A DNA stretch of 64,000 nt, from NCBI GenBank assembly GCA_036362985.1, contig JAYGXS010000004.1, positions 20,422,342 to 20,486,341 on the forward strand, in the 5' to 3' direction. Positions 30,241 to 43,275 of this stretch are shown piece by piece (position 1 is the stretch's first letter; every line of letters begins with the position of its first letter). The DNA comes from Ligula intestinalis (taxonomy: Eukaryota > Platyhelminthes > Cestoda > Diphyllobothriidea > Diphyllobothriidae). Made by a program: the position numbers and the translations under genes. Below the pieces are notes generated by a model that did no database searches, had not been told where the DNA came from, and saw nothing but the letters and a program-made list of their open reading frames with translations.

Positions 30241-33200
30241 ATTATATTTTCTTTGAGATTGGCCATCGCTGTGATTGGCTAATAACTCGACGGCTGACTG
30301 CAACTAGAAATTTGAATAATCGATTGATTGACGGCCTGTGTATATTTGCCCGTGCAGGCCTATCAATAGCCTGCTTGAAGTGCCGCTATGGCTTGCAAGT
30401 TTCTGCTTACTTAGGCTGTTCGTTAGGCTGTCCTAACGAACCTAACCAGACTTCAGAAGGATAGCAAAGCTGAATGTCTTGGAACTTAATCTGATGTAGA
30501 CCCTTAAACAATGGCTTACCGACTTTCAAGTGACTGCAGCCTGGCCGAATGGCGCTCGCTTTTTCGATCGCATATAGATATGGGGAGGAAATTTAAATGA
30601 AAATATAAGCTTGGTAATCTTTTATCGAATAAGTTAGCGCAAATGCATATTTGTGTCTTGTCAATATGAAATTACGTTGAGTGTAAAAGTTTTGTTTGAA
30701 GAAAAGCAAATTTTGGGTTTCAAGAATAAACAAGTTCAAAGAAAATCTCTATTTTCGGGGGTTTCTCATTTTTGAAGACTGCAATCAGAGATTTACGTGA
30801 GGCCAAATAAATATTCTCACAATTCGCCGCATAAACGCTCTCCAATACTTTCGGAGTTGAGTTTTTGGTATTTTCCATTGTATGCGGTGAGGTCAGTGAA
30901 AATTATAAAGAGGATAGTATTCGAAAATACGAGTTGAGCAAAAATTTGCAATGCTTTCAGCATGGAGAACATCTTAAAATTCGCATATTGGCTTCCCCTG
31001 TAAGCATAATAAAAAGGGCGAAGTTTTTTAAAACCACTGATTGAAAAACACTTTGAGGAAACATTTGTTGGGTGTGACGGAGAAAATCAATATATACAGC
31101 AGAAATTAAAGAAAATATCTGCACACTTTTTACGTAGGGCAGTTCTGAGTGCGCTTCACTCACATCGCTCGGTGGTTATTCGCAGCCAAATTTAGCATGC
31201 TGCCAAAAAAACTTAGTCAAAACTGGGGGTTAAACAAGGTTGTTTCGCATGAACTAGTCCAAGCTTTATGAAAGTATGAGTAGGGTTTTTGTCTCTTGCC
31301 AAACCATGTATGAAAGAGGGGCTAAACTTAATTTTCCAAATGCCCATTTTCCTGCTTAGGTATCACAAAAGTTTAGTGTGCCCTGTGCAATATAGTAGTG
31401 GGCAACTTTTCCATATTGCTTTTTTTTGTGAAATTTGACACTTGTATTGACAACTTTACTGAATATTGTTTTAAAAGGATACCACGCTCATGGACATCAG
31501 ATTCAAGCACTATGATCGGCTATCTTTAGGTTCTGTCATTGGCATGGAACAAAAGTACAGTCAATGTGTTCGCTACATCCGGCTTAAAAATTCAAATAAT
31601 TTAAAAAGACTTCAGGATCTCCGTCAGAGCCCTAATCGCAATTTCTATATGTTAGAATACCCCGAAATACTCCTTGAAGTTATCTACCATGAAGAAAATG
31701 AATTAATGCGCAATAGTAAGCCGCGCATCAAAAGTACTTTCAATGCTTGTTTTCTCCATATTGTCCAGCACAGAAATCAGGTCTTTTTACTCAATGTGAA
31801 AACGGCAAAAATGCTGCAATGCTACCAAGTTGAATGTTTCCACTTTTGCTCGGGTTTATGTCTTATGTTTTACTGGTAAAGGGTGGCATCACAGTGTACA
31901 CTCTGCTTCTTGCCAAATATTAAATTCGACACAAATAAGTGTAACCACCCACGTCTTGATCGAAAGTTCAACGCCCACCGCTCCAAGTAAACGCATTTCT
32001 TGATCGACAGGAGCACGTCCTAAACAGGAAACCTAGTCTGGCGCAGCTTACGTCAACAAGACACCCTCCGCCAACGTTAAATTCGGCACAGCCAAGTCTT
32101 TGTGTGGTAGAATAAATAGAAGCAGGCAGGTAGGAAGTCAGTACGGGTCCATCGTACAGGGCAGCAGATCGCTTGAGAGTCAGACCGGTAAAAAAGGAAG
32201 CAAGACATTTGTGAAAGGACCACGAGAGAGACAAATGCACGCGCAGGATGCCTTCATTTTAACAACTGCCAGGCAGGAAATGCTGATAAGTTCTGTTAAT
32301 ATTGTGTCGAAAAATATTTGAAGCCGTTTTTTTTGAAAGAACATTTGGCAAAGGACTCTGAGTAGATTGGAATCCAACCGACATATTGACAAACACTGTT
32401 GACAATAAATGACGATATCTAACATGCGTTAAAAACGAACAATTACTGTGCTGATTAACAATTGACAAGGTGGCACGGGAGCAAAGACCGGCGCATGAAT
32501 ACGATGGCTGTGAGAGCATCGTCGGTTGGCCTGGTGCGGGAAACCGGCGCATGTGGGCCTCGTATACGACCTGATCTCGCTAACACAGACATAAGGATTT
32601 AGTACAAAAGGGTTTAAGTGGTTCACATCTCACATGCATTGGAATGTCAGAGGTTACATTAAGAAGGAGGCGTTGACTGGTGGTCTGCGAATCAGGCTTC
32701 AGTCACTCCACACACAGTTGCACAGTGGGCTGAGTGCGTAACCTAACTTTAATTCCTAATTGGCAACACTCCAAGTCACAGTGCTTAACACACCTTGATT
32801 TTCTCACACAATACAGCCTGCAAACAGCTGAGCGACATTGTTGTACTTGTGAAACCTGCGGTGACATTTATTGAGATGGATATTTGACACGTGCCAGCTG
32901 GCATTTGCAGAACCATTCGTAGGTCCCAGTTGGTAGAAAATTAGCACCTATTTATTAAAACTACGATTAACCATACGAAGATTATCCTTCAGATATTACT
33001 TTATGGCATCGGGCTTAGTTAATTTGTCCATGGGCAAACGTATACGACCCCGTGCAGCACTGAATTAATTTTCAGGAATTTGTTTATGTTCGACCAATGG
33101 AAAATACTGTTTTTATCTAATTTTTACCTCCTTATGTAAACGTAGGGAGTCATTCTTTGAAATAACCGTTTTTATATTTTGTATACTTTATCGTTTCATG

Positions 33201-34300
33201 CCATCGTGCGATCTATTTAATAAGGCTGAAAAGGAAAACAAAGTATTCTCTCCTGTTTTGATTAGAGAATTTTCGATAAGATAGGCCTAGGTAAGATGTC
33301 GTCCTAATGTCTCAAACGGACATTTTTGCGGCTAATAACTCTTAGCAAAATGGACGACGGACTCCCTAGCAATCGCCACTGTTCATGTGTAACCTAAACA
33401 ACTACAAATCGTTGATCCCAGACGCATGAGAACATATGCCAGTTCTAGGCTCTTACAATATACATATATATAATTCAGGAATTCAGGTTTAGCAAATGAA
33501 AGTTTTCGAATACTTATCCTCAGGTAAAAACAATATTATTAGCGACGGTAGGGTAAAGACTTTAAAGCAACATATCAGTATTAATTACGAAGAGAGGTGT
33601 TAAGGAATCAAAGAGTTCGCTCATAATCATAATAAGGGAACAGAGAAGGAAAGGGGGAAAAGGGGTCCGACCATTACTCCCTCTCACCCCGGCGTCTCTG
33701 TTTCGCGTCGTACTCGAAAGCGTTAGGATCTGACCCTACGATCGTACGATACTACAAACATAGTATCGCAACATTTCACGCAAATATTTTGAGTGATAGT
33801 CATGCATATTCCATTAAAAAACTTCGACTTTTATTTAAATCACTTAACACTATCTACATTCATAATGGCTAACTACAGGAAATCATTTAGGACATGTAAA
33901 TATGTAGGCCAGGACTGGGTGGCACAAAGCCCACGCATACAATTCCTGCCTTGTCAAATTATCTTATAAATGTGTGTTTATTTTGGAGGTTTATGGTACC
34001 AGAGGGGGTTGCTGGACACGCTCTAGGAAGTAAAGTTCACTGGGAACTCGAGAATAACCCCCAGTCTGCAAGCACTTCACGGACTGGTTATCTTTAGTGC
34101 TATCTTTTACAAAAGAAAGAAATGGGGAAACAGTTATAACCTGTTATCTGATGCTGGCGCTAATTGCTTCCATCCGATGGACTCTACAGCATTCACATCC
34201 TGCACTTCCAAGATATCACGTCTACTCAACCCCTGGGGGTAGAGTGTCAACTTCCAAAGTGCGCAGTTGAATCTCCGAGTCAACTTTCAGCCAAAATTCG
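30241..34300. other. Intergenic stretch upstream of the Sema-like gene
   Basis: No recognised element. A 129-codon plus frame at 31490-31879 has no known motif. 33.6-34.3 kb would contain the promoter of the gene that begins at about 34.3 kb, but no TATA box or other element is convincing. Confidence 0.4.
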
Positions 34301-34332
34301 CGCAGTTTACACCTGCAGGCAGATAAAGACCA

Positions 34333-34340
34333 ATGAGAGG
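34333..34340 (+). CDS. Possible first coding exon end of the Sema-like gene (ATG AGA GG)
   Basis: GAGAGG followed by GTAAGT at 34341 is a strong donor. Splicing to the acceptor CTCTTTCGCTCAG ending at 34527 would join ATG AGA GG to G ATA GAT ATG and enter the long frame in phase, giving a start four codons upstream of the Met at 34535. The alternative is that this exon is only 5' UTR and translation starts at 34535. The intron would be 187 bp. Confidence 0.4.
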
Positions 34341-34534
34341 GTAAGTTAGGGGCAGACATTCTTGCAATCGGAAGGCGAAGAGCGAAAAGATATGGAACCC
34401 TGAGATGGTTGATTCGATCCTTTCCATTTAGGACGTAAACTAAACAAGCTCGGCTGCAAGACGTTTTTGTTGACCTCATAGGTACGTTTTCCTTCCTTGT
34501 AGTGTCTGCCTCCGCTCTTTCGCTCAGGATAGAT

Positions 34535-35312
34535 ATGCCTCAGCCAACCGTCTGGCAATGGTCGTCCACATCTTCTCATTCCCTTCTCCTTCCTCCTCCA
34601 CCCTCGGCCGCTTCTTCAGCGGACGGCTCGAATGTGACCGAAATGCCACAGACAGCTTGTGAGGACTACAAATCTTCTGCAGCTGAGACAAAATACTTAC
34701 TTCAGGAAAATCTGGTTAACACCTCTCCCCACCCAGTTTGCAGTGAACTGGACTTTCAGGTCTCGGAACGCAGCCACGACGCTCGCGAGGGCTGCCTGGC
34801 GACTCAACCCTCCACACCTTTGGATCTTATTTCACACACTTGTCTGAGGACAGGCAAATTGCTCTGGCGGCAGGTTTCCTGGTTCTGTACATTCAAGTCC
34901 ATCCTCGTTAGTCATCGCCTCTACTCATCACTCTTTCCATGGACGTGTATCCTTCTCATCCTGGCCAGTTACCTTACCACTTGTCTGGCCTCACCCATAG
35001 ATTCCGCCGGCGGGATAAATTTTACCCAGAAGTGGAATACTTCCCTCACACAGGTTGTCACTAGGAGTCCTGTATCACAGGAGCCTATCCACCAGAATGT
35101 GGATGAAGACGACGAACATAATGCCTACAACAGGGACTTTTTGCAGGATCAAATTGACCTTTCCGACGACCTTTCTTTGTCCTACCTACAGGATGCGTCT
35201 TTGTCTGGACATGTGGATGAAAGTGATCTCAGTGAGGATTCTGAACACCTTGAGCTGCAGACTGGAACCTATTTTGTTCAAACTGCTGATGGCTTATTAA
35301 CAGGAATTGAGG
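34535..35312 (+). CDS. Sema-like gene, exon 1: long leader, hydrophobic segment, acidic stretch
   Basis: Large single frame of 259 codons from the ATG at 34535. The first 130 residues are Ser/Pro/Thr-rich with no visible domain. Residues 131-152 (LFPWTCILLILASYLTTCLA) are a hydrophobic segment followed by SPIDS, which could be a late signal peptide or a signal anchor. The rest is acidic and probably extracellular (DEDDEHN, ESDLSEDSEHLE). Exon end ATTGAGG is followed by donor GTTAGT, in phase 1. A polypyrimidine acceptor ending at 34527 lies just upstream. The protein would be secreted or membrane-bound. If the true start is internal or in another exon, the long leader may be UTR. Confidence 0.65.
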
Positions 35313-38004
35313 GTTAGTTTCTATTCCCCATCAGACTTTTTTTTACTAAAACGCACGTTATCTTTGAAAAAAACGTATAGGAGGTCATCTGAAAGGCTCA
35401 AATGCTGGGTTTTGGCATACATGGCTACTGATTACATTATTATCACTGGCATTCGTACGCACTCAAATATTAAGAAGGACGAAATTTTTCAATTATAATT
35501 TATCAGAATATTCTTTTACGACCGTTTAAATTGAAATCTTACAGGAGGACTACATAAGAATTTGGTTAAATAACTGTAAAGCGGAATTAAAATAAATATT
35601 ATGTAGTAAATGGTTTTCCAATAGTCTGTTTACTCAAGAACTAACTTGGTAGCTCAGGTCACATACAAAGCCGGAATACGCTCGTGAGCTACGTACACCT
35701 TCTAACCGAGAATATTGTGGCACTCTTTATGAATACCTCCGCTGGTGTGCTGCATGAATTAAACGGAAATAGTGGCAAAGTGGCGAGAATTATGATGAAA
35801 GTGATGCAGTTGCTTTAACAGAATCTACTCTGTACACTAAAATGCATGGTTAAAGCCGCTGCCTGTAGAGCGAAACTAATGAATTCAACGTGATCGCATT
35901 ATGCCCTCTGAGTTCTTATGAGCAGTAACGTAATGTTCCCTCAAAGAAACAGAATAAATGATGCTTAATGAACGTCACCATTTACCTACTCCTGGTTTAA
36001 ACCAATATGCACCAGTATACAATGAATTTTGAGGCTTCAATAAAGGTAAGGCTGAATGGCCTTCGCCTTTTATTTGATGATGAACACGGATTCCGACAGG
36101 GTGGGACGAAATAAGGCTGTAATCAGTATTATTTTGCCAGGCACAGTGACCTTGGTCGGCAGTTGAATTTTGTGAGTGTGCGTTTTTTCAGATTAAAAGT
36201 ACTTTAATTAAAACAACAGGGGCTTCTGTGTTACCTGTAGACGATACAGTTAAATAACATTTTATGCCACATTTGACAGGTGAACAGGTATTGCTGTTTC
36301 TCCTTTGACCTGTTGAACTTAGTAATAATAAATAAAAGTAAATGAAATGATATGAAGTGCTATTGTTCGCATACCGCAAACTTAGCAGGATATCCATTCT
36401 ATAGTAGCTAGTTGTAGTGAGTCATAGAAAAAAAAACACGGGTGCTGAACAAATTCGGGCTTAAGCCTAGATCCTGTGCATTGTCGATAAGATTAAATTC
36501 AATCATCCGTTAACTTTACTTATTAAAATCACCTTTTGTTGGGGCAGACCGGAAAAAGGTCGGGTCGTATTAGAGTTGTATGTACTGGTCTATCCAGCTT
36601 AGAAGTCAGAAAGGAACCATTTCGTCGTACCTTGGAGCCCTGGGTCTGATATGTTTTGAAATTTGAAATTTGTAAATTTTTTATGGTTGTTATTCGATCT
36701 ATAAGTGCCACAAAACGCTTAAAACTGCATAGACATGTCCATTTTACTGTATGCCTTACATTGGTCATGGATAAATCACCGGAACTCTTTTCTTACATTA
36801 TAAAATGTACTATCATTGAATAAACCAAGACCTGGATTGGAGAAAAATTGCGCATTGTTGTTGCATCTGCCATCTTGCTTTGTTCAGAACCCTTACCCTA
36901 GTTTTCTTTTCCCATTCAATCTTTTGTGATATCCTTTTAAGAGCAAGCGTTTTCATGTTGCTCATTATGATTTTGCAGTTCACAGTTAAATAATGTTTAT
37001 ATGGGGACAAGGCATTCGGCTGCAGTTTTTCAAAAGAAGCTGTTTGTTGTTTTCTGCCTAAAATTGAGAAAAAGCCCTACATCCTGATCTTGCTACCATA
37101 CTTAAGTGTGTGCTTGAGTGTGCAAGCATTTTTTTCTTAAATTCGAGACTTCTGTTGGTTGAAATCCACACTAACTAACCACTGGAAATTCGAAGTTTTT
37201 CAAACAAGAAAATTTCGCCCTTTGTAGATGGAAATAATTTTTCGAGCGCAGCAGTGAGTAGGTTAAAATAATCATTCAAATACAATAGGTTTTGGCTGAC
37301 GGAATTCGTTTGTTGAGCTAATTGGTCTGCGAAAGGAACATTGTTACATCCTTGTTCTCCCGACTTTATGCATTCCAGTCATAAATAATATCATCCTTCT
37401 CTGCAACATTTGCATTTTCATTTGAAGGCAAGATAAAACAAGCGCAAAAAACTAAAGGAAGTGTAGACTAAAAAATTGTTCTTTCCAGACTTGTATCGCC
37501 AACGTTTGATTGGCTAATATACCCATGAACCATTTCTCTATAGATTGCTCTATTACCTCTCTCAGTGGATACCAGTGTGACGACGAATGCCCACGAAAAT
37601 TAATAAATGGTTCCAGTGCTAAAATATCTTTATTAATACACATATCTTTATGCATAAAGAGGACTTTATTTGAATAGCGCTCATAAAAACACACTTTTGC
37701 TTGCCCGCGACCGTCTTCGGAGCTTGGCGCTGTAGTTTTTTGTAATAACTGCCACGTTTTGATTGTGTGTGGGCAACGCCTAGCGTAAATAACTCATTTT
37801 GGCACACGTGGCAGCTGAAAGACTGGCTTATTTTAGTCGTTCATATATAGCATCAACGAAGTCCAGATGAAAAATCTATTAAATGCTGCCATCAGATCGC
37901 ACAAAACTACCCCGTTACTAACAGGGAGATTGTGCGTTTTGGGAAGGTCTGTAATATCTTCTGAACAGTCATCTTAATTATTTAATAAGTTGAATATATA
38001 TTGA

Positions 38005-38116
38005 ATAAAATAGGTCCGACAGAGCCAGCCATACTCAATCTCAGGGGTCGGACCCCCCGAGATTCGAACACGGGACCTGGGCAAAGGGCAACTAATTATT
38101 CTTCTATTAGACCTAC
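38005..38116 (-). mobile_element. tRNA-headed SINE, copy b (ribozyme segment deleted)
   Basis: Minus strand. Head with TAGGTCTAATAGAAG (A-box-like) and GTGTTCGAATCTC (B-box). After GATTGAGTATGGCTGG it jumps straight to CTGTCGG, so relative to copy c the segment from CTGATGA to the tail is missing. Arranged head-to-head with copy c. Confidence 0.75.
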
Positions 38117-38162
38117 GAAGCACATATTTTCATCATATTCCCAATCTCAACCAACAAGGTAA

Positions 38163-38325
38163 CGAGTCCGTAGTGCAATGGTAGAGTAGCAAACTCAATA
38201 ACCAAGTGTTACAGGTTCGAATCTCGGGGCTTCCGACCCTCGAGATTGAGTGTGGCTGGCTGATGACGGCTAACAAGCCAGAAATGGTCATTCCGGTCTC
38301 CCTTTAGCTTTGTCGGCTCCATTTC
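38163..38325 (+). mobile_element. tRNA-headed hammerhead SINE, copy c
   Basis: A-box TAGTGCAATGGTAGAG near 38172, B-box GGTTCGAATCTC near 38215, then TCGAGATTGAGTGTGG, the hammerhead fold and CTTTGTCGGCTCC. Non-coding. Pol III-transcribed RNA would begin near the head. This is the copy with the most complete ribozyme core. Confidence 0.85.
38254..38298 (+). ncRNA. Hammerhead ribozyme fold in SINE copy c (complete core)
   Basis: Stem I pairs 38254-38259 with 38293-38298 (6 bp, two G-T). CTGATGA is 38260-38266. Stem II is GGCT/AGCC within 38267-38280. GAAA is 38281-38284. Helix III has 2 bp (A38284-T38291, T38285-A38290) with a 4-nt loop, and the cleavage triplet is ATT (38290-38292). Every core base of the CUGANGA...GAAA...NUH consensus is present. 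Triplets other than GUC usually cleave more slowly. Confidence 0.75.
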
Positions 38326-38364
38326 AGCCTATCATGATAACCACTATATGAGTGGCTGCGCCGC

Positions 38365-38435
38365 TCTAATTGTGGGCTCCAGGGCAAAGCGGAACTTAAT
38401 TTTTCGTCAAATAGATCGGCGAAGCACATGCGTTA
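38365..38435 (-). mobile_element. SINE head fragment, copy d
   Basis: Reverse complement reads GTGCTTCGCCGATCTATTTG then AAGTTCCGCTTTGCCC, the same head as copy e at 42715. Only the 5' head remains. Confidence 0.65.
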
Positions 38436-41400
38436 ATATATTAGATAATTAAAAGGATTATCTCTAAGGAAGTTTAATGATACATCTTATTGGAAGAACA
38501 GGTAACGGTTAAAAGCCTAGCCGTCTGTTTAACCGATAGTCTGTTGCTGCAAAACACGATTACGAGGGGTTCGGCTAAGCGAGAGGTTGTCCTTTTTGTC
38601 TTCTTGCATAGTGAACATGACGTTTTACGCAACCGCTTGCAGTTAAATTTAAATGAGCATGCGCCTTTGAGAATCGACTAGAAATGGCGATGCGATATTA
38701 ATTTTAAAATGCAAGCCAATTTTAACGTTTTGAAAGAATTTATAAACTTGGATAGTTTACCAAGCGACAAATTTCAGAAGCTCTAAAATCTCTTAAACTG
38801 CTCGCTTGGATTTAAAAATCGACAAACCCTAAAATATGCATAAAAGTAAGGTGAGAGCTCTGGAAAAAAAAATTGGAAAAAAGGAAACACCGGTACGCTC
38901 TTCGACACTTTGCCCAAAGCTCTACCAAATGGGACTAGTGCATGAGACTTTTATTACCAATCTTTATAAATCTCTAGCTCCAATCACAACAATCATTTGA
39001 TGAACAGACCATTAAAAGAACTGCAAAAAGGCCAAGGTTAATGTTTCAGCATTTTGTTTAGCCACGTTATTAACATTTTTTATCACGCACAATTCACTCA
39101 TAACTGTTATCATTCAGACGACGAGACTTCATGTGGCTTTGGAAACAAAAATTTACTTTGGAAGAATGTAGGAAGCAGAGCCACAGCGAAGCAGCGGGTA
39201 GCCAGTTACGTTTTAATTTTAATTTTTACCTTCATGCCGGCGAAGGGTTTAAAGGTGTGTATTGCTTGCTTATGTGCGTAAAAAGTATAACCATAGCAAT
39301 GGTCAATGTGGGTCAATGGTCGTCTGACGTTTTTTACGGTTGGCATGATGGAAAGCAGATGACTATCCCAACTGCTGGCACATATAAAAGCTAGAAGAAA
39401 CACATGCACGGCTGAGGAGAACATATAGTCACCTCCTTGCAGACACTGTCACATGTCTTAGACCCATGTCGGTCTGGAGGGGTCATTGACGGCTTATACC
39501 CAATCACTAGTGATCTGTTTGCATTCATCCACCCTGCCTTACTTAAACACACCAACCGTGGGATCGTTAACCGTATTCAACGTTTAAAACATGTCCATTC
39601 TTGCAGCATTCAAGCACGATTTGAACCCTATAGCTCAATAGTAAACCTCGTGGCATTTTGCTTCTTCGACAAAGGCTGCCTACAACTATGGTTTGCCTAG
39701 CCTGCAGCTGTGACTAGAGCAACCAACTACTCAGAATAAAAGGGGAAAACGTGCTTCATATTATGTTTTCTACTTCAGCCAGTGGTTGAATACAGTAAGG
39801 GTGATTGTCAAACACATTCTCATTCATTATTCAGATCAATTGCTTACACTCCTGAGAGTTGGAGCTGAATCTTCAAAATAAATACTTTCAAGCAGTGACT
39901 CTGATTTTCCGACAAAAATACAGACAATCACTTATAAGACAGTTCACTTGACTGATTTTCTGATCTTCCTGGCAATAGAGTCGTTTTTACCGTTATTTTC
40001 GCCAGCGTTTAACTCCGTGGTAGCCAGTAAATACTTCATTAGGGGTACGGCTTTCCCAGTCTCCCATTCTTTGTCGCATGGCTTGCGGATTTTTTACTTT
40101 CTTGTTTGACTGCGTTTTATACCCTGCATGTTTTCATAATGAATACATTTTTATTAAGGACTGGAAATTTTTTAATTTGGTGAAGCTCAATTGCTCATTA
40201 TGGTCATCGGTAAGCAAAACTCTTAACAAATTGGCAAAACTCTCTACTGAGGCCCTCTTAAAAGAAACCATTACGGAATTCGTGGTTAAAGCTTAAATAC
40301 TTGATATCGGATTGCAAATGCACGTTAAATGAAGAAGAAATTGAACACTTGCAAGTATATTGGAGTCACTTTTAATTCAAAAAGCAATTTGCGAGCATAC
40401 GCATACTTTCAAAAAATTCTCATCAGGCCGTTACATTTATATGGGAGGGGGGTGAAGCTAAAAAGGTAAAATTGTAGGTAAATTACGATCAACGTTACAG
40501 GCAAATTCGTCCAGGGAATAAGGGAGGGCGTTCGGAGTAGTAACAAGCGGCTAATTAAGCTGTAATCAGAGAGATGGCGGAAAAAGAGGGGAGGAGGTGG
40601 CTGATTGGCCATGCCTAGCTTGGAGCTTGTAGCAGCTTCTTTTTCGCACACAAAACGTATACGTATGCCCGCCAATTAGTTTTCGGATTTCTCTGATGTG
40701 AATTTTTGCAACCTTAAAACAATCCAAGGATCACTTATAATTTTTAAGTGAACTAAATGCAATTAAACCGACCAAAATGAACCCTTGTTGCTATGTTTGC
40801 TGATGCCTATTGAACAATAAGAATAACAGACAAATCCTATTAGGAGAAGTTCGAGCATCGGCTTGCGGAACTTATTTTAAGGCAACCTTAGGCAGGCAGA
40901 ATTTAAATTAAGGTGGCCCACAAGACAGTCCTGCCAATATGTGTAAAAAATAGATAAATGTGTGAATTTAGTACTGCCGGTAAATTTGCCGAAAATCGTG
41001 AACTCATCTGATATTTTTCGAGTTAAGTTTCAGCCGCAGTCTCAGAGCACTGCAACATCTGAGGCGATTTTTCAGCAGCTCAAAGTACTTGCATGAAGTA
41101 GTAACAGTATGTCGTATTTAAATCAGATCCTCTTTCAGGTAGGATTAGGAGGCACGTATTCCACTGTTTTGCACGTGAACTAGATGAACATCATTCGCCC
41201 AGTTTGCCGATAAATGCACCCTCTATCAGATCCCTTCAGATCATAGCTGAGAACATAGACGGAGACACTGCAAGTAGGTCAGTGTGATCGATTATTCTTT
41301 TAAGGCGATGGCACAGTCTTTTCATCAATCAGAATAGCCCAATGCCATGTGGTAGATGCACTGGACCAACACGGGGCCAAATTAGAGCATAGCAGGCCTA

Positions 41401-42711
41401 ATTTGGCTCATATTTCCATGTGAAATGTCAAAAATGAGGGCATTGGTGACACGCATGAGCGCCGGCCTTTATAGCATTTCTAATCCGTGGGATCTGAGGC
41501 AGGCGTGATGGCGACTCTGGCTGTGTCTCGCGCCGGCGGTCAATCGCGCCTTTGTGGTATGTCACCGTCCACAGACGGGAGAGGGGAAAGAGGGTGCTGT
41601 AGTTGCAACGCAAGTCACGCCGCGGAGCATACAGTAAACGTCAGCGTTATTGAACATCACATTCTCATGCCGGAAATCGTTCGAGAAATCAGCCATCGTT
41701 TACGCTTAGCATGATGGCCTTCAGGGCATGTGTGATGGAGGATTTCTTTGCGGTTAGTTAACAAGTAAATGGTTGAGCTAAATCTCACGAAGTCGGTCGA
41801 GTGGACATTGAATTGCAGGAAAACTCCATCTTACCATTCAGTCACGCATAATGAGTACAGATTATTAAGGAGTAAATGGCCCCATTATTAGAGATCTGTG
41901 AAAAGAAGAGAGGCCAGTTATTGTAGATTAATTTGAGACACAGAGTTTTGCTTGATACACATCCTGTAAGGTTTCAGATAAAATGAAGAAAATGTATGAC
42001 AGCATCTAGCACGATGGGTACAGTGAGCTTTTGCAGAAGTGATTTACCCAAGACAACTCAGCGGAATAATGTAGGACAAAAGCTATTGAAAGCTTTATGA
42101 CTAGGCATAAGACAGATTGAGCAACAATCATCAGCTCATCTTTTGATGCCAATTTTCAAGAATGCATAAAAAAATGTGAGTATATCAGGGGCTTTTTGGG
42201 AGAGGTGGAGTAATATGATCAGATCCAGCAGCTGTTGAGTCACAAACTACTCGAAGAGGCTTTTAAACTATAGCCACCAACACTGCCTAAATGGCATACT
42301 GTACTGATGGAAATTTACTTGAATAATAAGTCAAGATATGGAGAGTAGATGCAAAAGTCTAAAGTTTCAGCAAAGTGAACTATGGTTGCCTGCCTAACAA
42401 AAATAAACCAAAATTTGCTGTCCCTGTATATCCTAAATTTGTCGGTATTTTCGTTCTAAACACGAAAATTAGTTTAAATTCGTAAAAGCGTCTGGTTTTT
42501 CAATGTATGACGACGATTGCTCTAAGGTTGCTACACAGGAAGTAAAAGTTGGAAAATCAATGGCATCATGATTCTGAGGCAATGCTTTGCCGACTGAATT
42601 CCGTCAATTGTCAGCGAACACTGTCACTTACGCTGAACTGATGGCCCTAATTGTTTATATAGATTGCTGAAAATACTAATTTTATTCACGTACAAAGATA
42701 CATAGATATAT

Positions 42712-42895
42712 GAATGCATGTGTTTCGCCGATCTACTAGAGGAACAATTAAGTTCCGCTTTGCCCAGGAGCTTGCAACACAAACCCTCCAGATCGTCACA
42801 TGGTGACTAGAATGATGACGGGTTATGAGCCAGAAATGGCCATTCCGGTCTCCCTTTTCTTTGTCGGATCCACCTTATATACACACATGTATTGG
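42712..42895 (+). mobile_element. tRNA-headed SINE, copy e
   Basis: Head GTGTTTCGCCGATCTACTAG with AAGTTCCGCTTTGCCCAGG, then a body with ATGATGACGG, GAGCCAGAAATGGCC and TCTTTGTCGG. The first two core bases are changed (CTGATGA to ATGATGA within AGAATGATGA), and stem I is not preserved, so its ribozyme is dead. Tail-to-tail with copy f. Confidence 0.75.
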
Positions 42896-42944
42896 AACAT
42901 ATGTATATATCTACAGAAGCAGATAATCGAAAAAGACGAGAGAG

Positions 42945-43070
42945 ACTAGGTTGACCGTTTCTGGCTTATTAGTCGTCATCATCTAGCCATATCCGATGCC
43001 AACTTTAAAAAACCTTCGGTTCGAGTCCCTCTCTTTTGATGCATAATCATTAGCAAGCCCAAGGTTCAAA
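42945..43070 (-). mobile_element. tRNA-headed SINE, copy f
   Basis: Minus strand: A-box-like TTGCTAATGATTATG, B-box GGACTCGAACC, then GGCATCGGATATGG and a hammerhead region with GATGACGAC, AATAAGCCAGAAACGG. Stem I is a 6-bp match, GGCTAG (42988-42983) with CTAGTC (42949-42944), but the first core bases are mutated. Confidence 0.7.
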
Positions 43071-43179
43071 TTACTGAGCCCTGTTGTCCTTTTGGTTGCG
43101 ATCGCAAAGAACAACTATGTTGTATGCGGAGTACTCGCTAAGATTTGGGCTCAATCTAGAGTTCTATGGGCAGGCGTAT

Positions 43180-43275
43180 ACTGACCAGTAATATCGGCAG
43201 AGGGAAATTACCGGTAAAGACAAAGTTGACCAAATGGACATTTCCGGCTCCTTAGCTCTCGCTACTCAGTAACAT
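43180..43275 (-). mobile_element. Degenerate SINE body/tail, copy g
   Basis: Minus strand shows GAGCCGGAAATGTCC and later CTTTGTC in the spacing of the SINE body. The head is not recognisable. Weak call. Confidence 0.35.

Noticed and set aside
38165..38230. True tRNA gene
   Set aside because: A- and B-boxes are present, but no cloverleaf with acceptor stem can be closed and the sequence continues into the SINE body. Same conclusion for 30056, 47422, 48425 and 49600.
40415..40440. CTGATGAG followed by GAAA on the minus strand
   Set aside because: Only a T-run separates the two words, so no stem II can form.
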